A stretch of 64,000 nucleotides of DNA from Parashewanella spongiae (lineage in GTDB: Bacteria; Pseudomonadota; Gammaproteobacteria; Enterobacterales; Shewanellaceae). The stretch spans positions 3,534,001 to 3,598,000 of the forward strand of contig NZ_CP037952.1 in assembly GCF_004358345.1 (NCBI RefSeq), in the 5' to 3' direction. This document shows, one piece after another, positions 57,817-64,000 of this stretch. Each line of letters starts with the position of its first letter. Within the stretch, counting starts at the first letter, position 1. The notes beneath the pieces are model-generated. The model saw only the letters and a program-made list of their open reading frames with translations. It had not been told where the DNA came from and made no database searches. The position numbers and the translations under genes were made by a program.

Positions 57817-58920
57817 TTAAACTCTTAACTCTATGTAGCCACCAGCTGGTACTGTCTCATTTTGAACAAGCCCAACAAATTGGTTTTGTAATAAAAGCGG
57901 CTTGTGTTCTGGTGCACTTGTTGAGATGCACAAGTACTCTCCTCGATTTAATGTACGATATTGGGTGCTGCTTTTACCCCAATTATGAACACCAAGCTGC
58001 ATGGTGTCAGATAAAGCAAGTGGCATTAGGCCTTCGTTATTGCGAAGGTAACAACGTAAACCTTGTCCGGCTTGTGCAATCGCTGTTCTAAAATTTCTTA
58101 AGTCGACGGTAACGTAAATCATATCGACCAACACATCTATGCCTGACTTTATTAGACGATCATTTAAATAGCTCAACATGCTAAAGGGCTCGATGATAGC
58201 TTGGCTTTTCCCCACTCTAAAAGATTTTAATTTTTGATTCACTAAGCTACGTAATAATACGCTGGCGAAAGCTGATCCATCGTCTTCTGGATGAAAATGT
58301 GCCATGTACATCAATAAATGCTGGTCGCCTACTAAAGTTGAGTCAATAAGATAGCTGCTGACATCTTGATGTTTGAAAAGGCTATAGAAAACATCGGCTG
58401 AAGGGTAATTAGTTTCTGCTGAGGGAAATAATTGTTGTTGAAGAATTCTGACTTCACTGACATTCTGCTCAACCATTTCAATATGGCTTTGAAACTCTTG
58501 GTAAGCTAACTCGTCAACAAGCTCTGCCGGAACTTCACTACCCTCTTGCCCCGCTAGACATTGCTGAATTGCATGCTCTAAAGTATAAAAATCATCGATA
58601 GGCTTTAATAAATAGTCGCTGGCACCTAAACGTAACGCTTCAATAACGTCAGTCATGACGTTATTACCAGAAAGGACAATTGAAGGGACACTCGGATCTA
58701 ACATCGACATATCGTGAAGCAAATCTAAACCGCCAGAGGTCGCAAGGCTCAAATCGGCAATAACGATATCAAAAACACCTTTTTTAAATGCTTCAATACC
58801 GCTATATCCATCTTGAGCTTGAGTAACTTTTGCGCCTTGCTTTATCAAAAAATCATTGGCTAATTTACTAAAATGGGGATCAACTTCAACCAATAAAACT
58901 GAGATATTATATAATGCCAT
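57817..58920 (-). CDS. Response regulator with C-terminal PP2C-like domain (RssB-like architecture)
   Basis: 367 aa. Residues 5-125: receiver domain with VLLVEVDPHF, phospho-acceptor Asp in IVIADLSLATSGGLDLL, VLSGN and LLKPIDDF (Lys). A helical linker (about 140-175) leads to a 190-residue domain resembling SpoIIE/PP2C-type phosphatases, with metal-binding acidic residues poorly conserved. RssB-type proteins work as adaptors; either adaptor or phosphatase is possible here. Partner kinase not seen. Confidence 0.8.
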   Translation of the reverse strand: MALYNISVLLVEVDPHFSKLANDFLIKQGAKVTQAQDGYSGIEAFKKGVFDIVIADLSLATSGGLDLLHDMSMLDPSVPSIVLSGNNVMTDVIEALRLGASDYLLKPIDDFYTLEHAIQQCLAGQEGSEVPAELVDELAYQEFQSHIEMVEQNVSEVRILQQQLFPSAETNYPSADVFYSLFKHQDVSSYLIDSTLVGDQHLLMYMAHFHPEDDGSAFASVLLRSLVNQKLKSFRVGKSQAIIEPFSMLSYLNDRLIKSGIDVLVDMIYVTVDLRNFRTAIAQAGQGLRCYLRNNEGLMPLALSDTMQLGVHNWGKSSTQYRTLNRGEYLCISTSAPEHKPLLLQNQFVGLVQNETVPAGGYIELRV

Positions 58921-59067
58921 TTACTTGCCTTTATCTAAGTGCACTTATCGATAAAACGTACTCCCCTGTACATCATTTTTTGTGCTCAATTACCATCAAT
59001 AGAGATAATCATGCACACACTTAAAAAAAACAGGTTCTAAACTTATAACACTACTTTGCAATTTCCG

Positions 59068-59862
59068 CTAATTCAATTCGTTAAGATAATCATCAACAAG
59101 CTCATCATCGTCTTGTTCATCTGGCACTTGACCATCGTGTAATTTGTAATCGACATGTTGAATATAAGCATCTTTCACAAATGTATACGGATCTAGAGCA
59201 TTATCAAGCAGTCTTTCTTGAGGTATTGCATCAGCCCGTGCATTAAGCGCCTTTAAAGTCCATTTGGTGATTGATTGCCAAGTCGTTAAATCTGAAATCG
59301 GAAAATATAAACCATCTACCCAGTTGGAAGCAATTTCTCTTGTCACTGTTGGGCCGTACGCAGGCAACATAAAATAAGGCCCGTTAGGTACACCGTAGTA
59401 ACCTAACACTTCGCTGAAGTCATCCTGTTTGCGTGAAAGCCCCATCATTTCTGCAACATCAAATAAGCCTAATAAACCAATAGTCGAATTGATGGTAAAG
59501 CGCCCACCAGCATTGGCGGCCCACTTCCACTTTCCTTGTAGTGTATTATTAACTAAGCTAGATGGCTCTTCTAAGTTTTGGACAAAATTATCAAAGCTTG
59601 TTCTTACTGGTTGAGGCACGTAGTCACTGTAGCCATGTGCTACAGGGCGGATCAGGAACTTATCCAAGTAGTTATAGTTGATGTTCCACATAGCTCGGTT
59701 AAAGCCTTCGAATGGATCTCGTTCATCGCTGTAAACTATTTTCACTTTAGGTGTCGCTGTTGTGTCTTGAGATGATTTAGGGTCATCAGTGGAAATTTCT
59801 GAGCCCCATACTGCAGCACTGGTTAATGATGCAAGTGCGATGATTATCAAACTAAATTTCAT
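59068..59862 (-). CDS. mlaA: MlaA (VacJ) outer-membrane lipid-asymmetry protein
   Basis: About 264 aa from ATG 59862 (MKFSLIIIALASLTSAAVWG); the frame opens 18 codons further upstream but that would bury the signal peptide. MlaA motifs DPFEGFNRAMWNINYNYLDK, PVAHGYSDYVPQPVRTSFDN, LNNTLQGK-like LVNNTLQGKWK and FSEVLGYYGVPNGPYFMLP. The signal peptide has no lipobox Cys, unlike classical VacJ lipoproteins. Removes mislocalised phospholipid from the outer leaflet with MlaBCDEF, which are not in this window. Confidence 0.93.
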   Translation of the reverse strand: MKFSLIIIALASLTSAAVWGSEISTDDPKSSQDTTATPKVKIVYSDERDPFEGFNRAMWNINYNYLDKFLIRPVAHGYSDYVPQPVRTSFDNFVQNLEEPSSLVNNTLQGKWKWAANAGGRFTINSTIGLLGLFDVAEMMGLSRKQDDFSEVLGYYGVPNGPYFMLPAYGPTVTREIASNWVDGLYFPISDLTTWQSITKWTLKALNARADAIPQERLLDNALDPYTFVKDAYIQHVDYKLHDGQVPDEQDDDELVDDYLNELN

Positions 59863-60033
59863 GATAAAAATATATGCCTTAAAATAACAAGAAAAGAATA
59901 AAGAACGATTTTCCATAAGGATTATAAGCGAATAACACAGTAATTAAAAATAATACAAAATATTATTCTTTGCTCAAGGTAACCAATTTAGTCCCGATAA
60001 TAATTGAGTGAATTTAAGGTTTTTAAAATTATT

Positions 60034-61557
60034 ATGGATATCATCAAACACGCTAACCAATCAAACTCGGCTAAGACAACACTTGCAGAGAAAAACATAA
60101 GCTCTTTCCATGAAAGCTCTCCGCTTATAAAGCCTGAAATAGACAAAGCTACAGGTAATATTTTGTTGCAATTTGATAATAAAAGTTATTTTTCTAACAT
60201 CAAAAATACGCAATCACTTTCCATGCCTTTACTCGTAAAAATCATCAAACAAAATCCGCCCTTTAGAAATACCAATCAGCTTAGTGCTGATTTATATTCA
60301 CCAAGTAAAACAGAAAGCATAACTTTGCCTATATCCTTGTTTAAATTATTGAATGATTCAAAAACAAATTCTAGCGAGCTCCAAGCACTCCTAAACGTTC
60401 AAAAGAGTTATCCCCTAGGAGTCGGTCAAATTATCAATAAGCAGTTATATTTATCTGGCAACAAAATTCCATTAGTCGATTCGCTCCTCTCAAATGGAAA
60501 ATATATCGCTCACATCAAGTATCTAAACCAAAAGCCACTACTGTCATTGACAAAGCTCACTTATCTACAACGTATCGAACTATTTCCCTTACCACTAAAA
60601 ACCACATCAGCATTAGCGAGTAACATTCAGAAAAACTATTTCGCCATTGAAATGGCGACCAGTTATCGAAATATTATCGCTTCATTGAATCAAAATGAAT
60701 CAGGTGTTGAAACCGATAAAATCAAAAGCAAACAGCTAGTACGTTTAGAATCTTTGATTGTAAATACTGGTGCAGTAAAAGCGCCAGTTGCAACCTCAAA
60801 TCTATACAGTGATAAGCCGTTTAATAAAATAGTTGATTTAATGATGCCACCAACGCTGAACAAATTGCTGGAAATTAAAAGCTTAAAAAATTCGCTATTT
60901 ACAGCTGCATTATTTAACCCTGCATCCCCAGTAAACTTTCAAAAGAGCACTAATTCTTCCATTAACTTCGTAACCATAACAGCTCTGTTTCATATCTTAA
61001 TTTCTACTTCTAAATTAAGTAAAAACCTTAATCCTGAAACATTGAAATATATTGATGAACTTCAAAAAAAGGTTGCCGATTCTCAAAACTTGCTAATAAA
61101 ACGATTAATGGAATGCATTGACCCCCACTGTAATACACTGGTGAAGCAAATTCAGGTCTACCAACAAGCAAGCTATGTGTCTGACAAGGAACTCTGTTGG
61201 CTGTTTGCGCTTCCTTATACCGTCGATGAGCGGGTAAGTTGCCTTGAAGGAAAGCTCGAACATTGTCAAAGTCAGCAATCCGAACCATCAAGTGAACAAT
61301 GGTCGTTAAAGCTAAAATTCGATTTAGCAGATGGGCCATTATTGATCATTGCAACCTACGAACTAGACAAGAATGTGAAACTTGAATTACGAACCAACCA
61401 ACGAGTAGTGCTTAATAAAACAAAGCAATACCAACATCACCTCGTCAACAGACTAAAAGCAGTTGGCATTGACTGCCATAATATCCTTGTTACTCAAGGA
61501 GAAGTGCCGTATTCATTTTTGAATAATAACAATCAATTAATAAAAACAATGGTATAA
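60034..61557 (+). CDS. FliK-like protein (flagellar hook-length control C-terminal domain)
   Basis: About 507 aa from ATG 60034; a TTG at 60004 extends it by ten codons. Low-complexity polar N-terminal 400 residues; the C-terminal 120 residues (WSLKLKFDLADGPLLIIATY, LDKNVKLELRTNQRVVLNKT, HHLVNRLKAVGIDCHNILV) match the Flg_hook fold. It is followed after one base by a FlhB-C-terminal-like gene, a pairing that parallels FliK-FlhB interaction in hook-length switching, although the main flagellar operon is not here. Confidence 0.75.
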   Translation: MDIIKHANQSNSAKTTLAEKNISSFHESSPLIKPEIDKATGNILLQFDNKSYFSNIKNTQSLSMPLLVKIIKQNPPFRNTNQLSADLYSPSKTESITLPISLFKLLNDSKTNSSELQALLNVQKSYPLGVGQIINKQLYLSGNKIPLVDSLLSNGKYIAHIKYLNQKPLLSLTKLTYLQRIELFPLPLKTTSALASNIQKNYFAIEMATSYRNIIASLNQNESGVETDKIKSKQLVRLESLIVNTGAVKAPVATSNLYSDKPFNKIVDLMMPPTLNKLLEIKSLKNSLFTAALFNPASPVNFQKSTNSSINFVTITALFHILISTSKLSKNLNPETLKYIDELQKKVADSQNLLIKRLMECIDPHCNTLVKQIQVYQQASYVSDKELCWLFALPYTVDERVSCLEGKLEHCQSQQSEPSSEQWSLKLKFDLADGPLLIIATYELDKNVKLELRTNQRVVLNKTKQYQHHLVNRLKAVGIDCHNILVTQGEVPYSFLNNNNQLIKTMV

Positions 61558-61558
61558 G

Positions 61559-61846
61559 ATGACTAAAAGCAATATAAGGAAGCAAGCTACAGCACTTAAT
61601 TATACTGGCAGTGGCGCACCTGTCATTTCAGCACAAGGAAAAGGCGTCGTAGCAGAAGATATTATTGCCTTAGCAGAACAAGCAGGGATTCATATCCATC
61701 AAAATGAGCATTTAAGTGATTTCTTACAACAGCTAGAAACAGGTGAAGCCATCCCTGAAGACCTCTATTACTTAATAGCCGAGATATTATCTTTCGTTTA
61801 CCTACTGGAAGGGAAACAACCGAAGGGGTGGAATAATGAGAGTTGA
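61559..61846 (+). CDS. FlhB C-terminal-domain-like protein
   Basis: 95 aa. ALNYTGSGAPVISAQGKGVV and EDIIALAEQAGIHIHQNEHL match the cytoplasmic domain of FlhB/EscU-type export switch proteins, but there is no membrane part and the NPTH autocleavage site is not present. Coupled to the FliK-like gene (one base between stop and start). Known small FlhB-like proteins exist in Shewanella-type genomes; role unknown. Confidence 0.85.
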   Translation: MTKSNIRKQATALNYTGSGAPVISAQGKGVVAEDIIALAEQAGIHIHQNEHLSDFLQQLETGEAIPEDLYYLIAEILSFVYLLEGKQPKGWNNES

Positions 61847-61881
61847 AATAGTAAATCACCCGATAAAATTTGCTGTATATT

Positions 61882-62465
61882 ACCAATTACAGTAATTAAA
61901 TTCCCTGCTCAGAGCTATGTATGTGTTCAATGTACAAGTGAAATTGATCCTAAAAACATCAGTTGAAGGCTGAGTATATGAGTAACTGTTTGAGCAATTA
62001 GATGATTTTATTATCATGTTTTTCACCCAATGAGTGAAACGCTCTACGCTCACAAGCTTGCTAAAATGACTGCTATCTGCGTTGTAACTTTTGCAAGTAG
62101 AATAACTACTTGCTGCAAGCTACGTCTTAATATCAGCCATTTTTTCTACGCTTGAGAACGCAGTCAACTGATGTCTCTAGGTTGATGAAAACATAGTTAT
62201 TACCGACATACAAAACTGTCGTTATTACATTGCTACGTTGAGAAAGTTTTGCGTAGTAATTTGGACACATACAAGCTCCCGAAGGGCAAGGCTAAAGGAT
62301 TCCATTACTACGTTACAAGTTTTTGAATTATCCCGACAAAAGCACGAAGTACGTTGAACGCCAGCTTTGTATGGCGGCCGTTAGGGCATATAGTACTTCA
62401 AACTTGCGCCTTGTACTGAAATCCTTTAGCTCTTGCTGAGTGGGAAGTTAATTACTGTAATTGGT
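61882..62465 (-). repeat. R5 dispersed repeat, copy 2, carrying nested R3
   Basis: Inverted relative to 54908-55245, with ends ACCAATTACAGTAATTAAA and its complement. R3 sits at 61949-62181; without it and one TTGAT the remaining length (about 346 bp) aligns with copy 1. It fills the gap between the FlhB-like and DUF2802 genes. Confidence 0.85.
61949..62181 (+). repeat. R3 small mobile repeat, copy 4 (233 bp), nested in R5
   Basis: Same ends and length as copies 1 and 3, flanked by TTGAT (61944-61948 and 62182-62186). Confidence 0.95.
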
Positions 62466-62492
62466 ATAAGTCAAATTTACACCGGGGATTAT

Positions 62493-62900
62493 TTATTTAT
62501 CAGCACCATGCAGCCTGATCAACAGTTCAGCTTCTGCTCTAGGCAATTCGCACTCTTGCACAATTTCATTGATATCTGCACCTAAAGAGACCATTTTCAT
62601 TGCACGGGTGTACATACGTGATTGTGGCTCCTCTTGCTCTGTTTCATCTAAACGCGCTTCATACTGAAGATGCTTTTTTTCTAATTCAATTACTCTGCGA
62701 CCAACACCAATAGTACCATTTCTCAATTCTTGTAATTCTTTTTTGGTCGTTTCGTATTTTTTATCTGCCGCTTTAACTAATGAAGTTAAGGCATCGACTT
62801 TATTTCGAAGCTTACTCAATTGCTTTTGCAAATAGAGTACTAATGCTAAGCAGACCGTGGCATAAAATAAGGCCGCAATTAAAAACTCGTTTCCCATCAA
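62493..62900 (-). CDS. DUF2802 protein of the chemotaxis neighbourhood
   Basis: 135 aa. One N-terminal membrane helix (FLIAALFYATVCLALVLYLQ), a coiled-coil stretch (residues 22-90), and a conserved C-terminus KMVSLGADINEIVQECELPR, AEAELLIRLH that looks like a helix-turn-helix-like tail. DUF2802 genes regularly follow cheW in Vibrio and Shewanella. Precise role unknown. Confidence 0.85.
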   Translation of the reverse strand: MMGNEFLIAALFYATVCLALVLYLQKQLSKLRNKVDALTSLVKAADKKYETTKKELQELRNGTIGVGRRVIELEKKHLQYEARLDETEQEEPQSRMYTRAMKMVSLGADINEIVQECELPRAEAELLIRLHGADK

Positions 62901-62923
62901 ATTATGCCCTTTTTAGATATAGC

Positions 62924-63430
62924 TTAAAGTTGTGATATCTCATTCCACTCTTCATCGGAAAGCAATTTATCCAAATCGACAAGGATCAGTAACTCTTCCC
63001 CTCGGTTACTCACTCCTTGGATGAATTTAGCACTTTCCTCAGTACCAACATTCGGTGCGTTATCGATTTCAGAACGTTTCAAGTAAACCACTTCAGCAAC
63101 ACTATCCACCAAAATGCCAATAACTTGTTTTTCAGCTTCAATGATGACGATTCGAGTCGAATCTGTCACTTCTGCACCATTCAGTCCAAAACGAGCACGA
63201 GTATCAATAACCGTGACAACATTGCCGCGCAAATTGATAATACCCACAACGTAATGCGGTGCACCTGGTACTGGGGCAATTTCGCTATAACGCAATACCT
63301 CTTGAACTTGCATTACATTTATACCGTACGTTTCATTGTCCAGTTTGAATGTTACCCATTGTAAAACTGAGTCATCTTTACTGGCAGAAACAGCCAGATT
63401 TTTCGAACTTGTCATATGTACCTCAATCAA
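62924..63430 (-). CDS. cheW: Chemotaxis coupling protein CheW
   Basis: 168 aa. QWVTFKLDNETYGINVMQVQ, YSEIAPVPGAPHYVVGIINL RG-type segment (VGIINLRGNVVTVIDTRARF) and VGTEESAKFIQGV are standard. Links chemoreceptors to CheA. Overlaps the upstream ParP-like gene by 8 bp. Confidence 0.95.
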   Translation of the reverse strand: MIEVHMTSSKNLAVSASKDDSVLQWVTFKLDNETYGINVMQVQEVLRYSEIAPVPGAPHYVVGIINLRGNVVTVIDTRARFGLNGAEVTDSTRIVIIEAEKQVIGILVDSVAEVVYLKRSEIDNAPNVGTEESAKFIQGVSNRGEELLILVDLDKLLSDEEWNEISQL

Positions 63431-63998
63431 CAGAATCTTGACAATTCATGCCATTATCAAGTAGTTCAATCAATGATTGAACATTTAAAATGCCACACAT
63501 TTGCTTTTTAACTACCCCAGCAAGCCAAGGCCGCTTTCCGATTTTTTTCCGCCAATTAACTTGGCTTTTTTCTACTTTGTCAGCATTTAACAAAGATTCA
63601 CAAGCAAGCCCCCATCGACTTCCTTCTAATAATACAACATACTGATAACTTATAGTCGTTTTTAATTCATTCGTATACTTTTCAGGCATTACCCAAGCGG
63701 CCGTGTCCACTACGTTAATTTGCTGCTCTCTATTATTCTGGATACCTTTAAACCAGTCAGGCTTGCCAATCAATTTATTTACTTTTTCTAATTTTATAAT
63801 TCCACCTAGGCAAACTAGTGGAATAGCTAACACTAATCCTGCAACTTTAAAAAATAAAACTTGAAATTCGTTGTCTAGTAGCTCTATCTGATTTGCTTGA
63901 TTTCGTTCAACCAATGTTTCAGAAGGCTCATTTAATTCGATTTTTACTTCAACGGCATTTTCTTGAGTTTCTTTAACCTTATTTTCGATTTCTGTCAC
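63423..63998 (-). CDS. ParP-like CheW-domain protein (5' end may lie beyond the window)
   Basis: At least 191 aa, opening with GTG two bases from the window edge, so the true start may be outside. Residues about 40-190 form a CheW-like fold (VLFFKVAGLVLAIPLVCLGG, WRKKIGKRPWLAGVVKKQMC, GILNVQSLIELL). Position directly before cheW and DUF2802 matches parP of the ParC/ParP polar chemotaxis system of Vibrio, in which ParP anchors CheA arrays at the pole. A parC gene is not visible because the window ends. Confidence 0.75.
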   Translation of the reverse strand: MTEIENKVKETQENAVEVKIELNEPSETLVERNQANQIELLDNEFQVLFFKVAGLVLAIPLVCLGGIIKLEKVNKLIGKPDWFKGIQNNREQQINVVDTAAWVMPEKYTNELKTTISYQYVVLLEGSRWGLACESLLNADKVEKSQVNWRKKIGKRPWLAGVVKKQMCGILNVQSLIELLDNGMNCQDSVD

Positions 63999-64000
63999 TT

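Noticed and set aside
1-64000. tRNA or rRNA genes
   Set aside because: No cloverleaf-forming TTCGA-type arms or rRNA signature stretches were noticed on either strand, though a covariance-model scan was not possible here.

Overview
This window looks like a chromosomal segment of a marine gammaproteobacterium in the Shewanellaceae. Two things point there: the chemotaxis/flagella neighbourhood at the right end (ParP-like protein, CheW, DUF2802, FlhB-C-terminal-like, FliK-like, MlaA) and the adjacent RfaH-controlled surface-polysaccharide locus. The very high load of IS elements and small repeats, and the low GC of many genes, suggest an IS-expanded, possibly host-associated lineage. Parashewanella is a guess from general knowledge; nothing in the window proves it.

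Layout. (1) 1-6.5 kb: a large protein built from degenerate Cro/CI-type helix-turn-helix modules, a dead IS200/IS605 and an IS4-family element with a 10-bp target duplication. (2) 6.5-8.5 kb: a WbpM/PglF-type UDP-sugar dehydratase. (3) 8.6-32.2 kb: an island of seven IS elements and several short mobile repeats, around a tandem-repeat PPR-SMR-like protein, a mobile-mystery A/B (XRE-Fic) pair, a RibD-like deaminase, a SatD/DUF3307 pair boxed by two inverted 282-bp repeats, a TacA-TacT pair, an Rhs remnant, an AbiEi-like/Fic fusion, a zeta-toxin remnant, an integrase broken twice by repeats, and a GIY-YIG-like gene. (4) 32.4-52.8 kb, minus strand: a capsule/O-antigen operon. It runs rfaH-like regulator, ops site, polysaccharide export gene (OPX), wzz, rmlBADC, wzx, acetyltransferase, glycosyltransferases, a frameshifted wzy, then PglC/PglD/PglE homologues, ugd, a UDP-glucuronate epimerase and galU. 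(5) 53.3-57.6 kb: two POT-family peptide transporters separated by nested repeats. (6) 57.8-64 kb: response regulator/phosphatase, mlaA, FliK-like, FlhB-C-like, DUF2802, cheW and a parP-like gene reaching the window edge.

How it works together. The polysaccharide operon can supply dTDP-rhamnose (RmlA-D), UDP-GlcA and its epimer (GalU, Ugd, epimerase) and a di-N-acetylbacillosamine-type sugar. The dehydratase for the last pathway lies about 24 kb away, beyond the mobile island, so the island probably split an ancestral locus. An exact ops sequence sits upstream of the export gene and next to an RfaH homologue.

The most distinctive finding is a set of small non-coding mobile repeats with constant lengths (R1 282 bp, R2 165 bp, R3 232-233 bp, R4 154 bp). 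Most copies are bounded by target duplications that can be read directly: R1 TA, R2 3 bp, R3 5 bp, R4 8 bp. They are nested inside each other and inside genes. Removing them restores the integrase and the ISAs1 transposase exactly in frame. A second pattern is that five transposases each carry a single in-frame stop codon in an otherwise readable frame.
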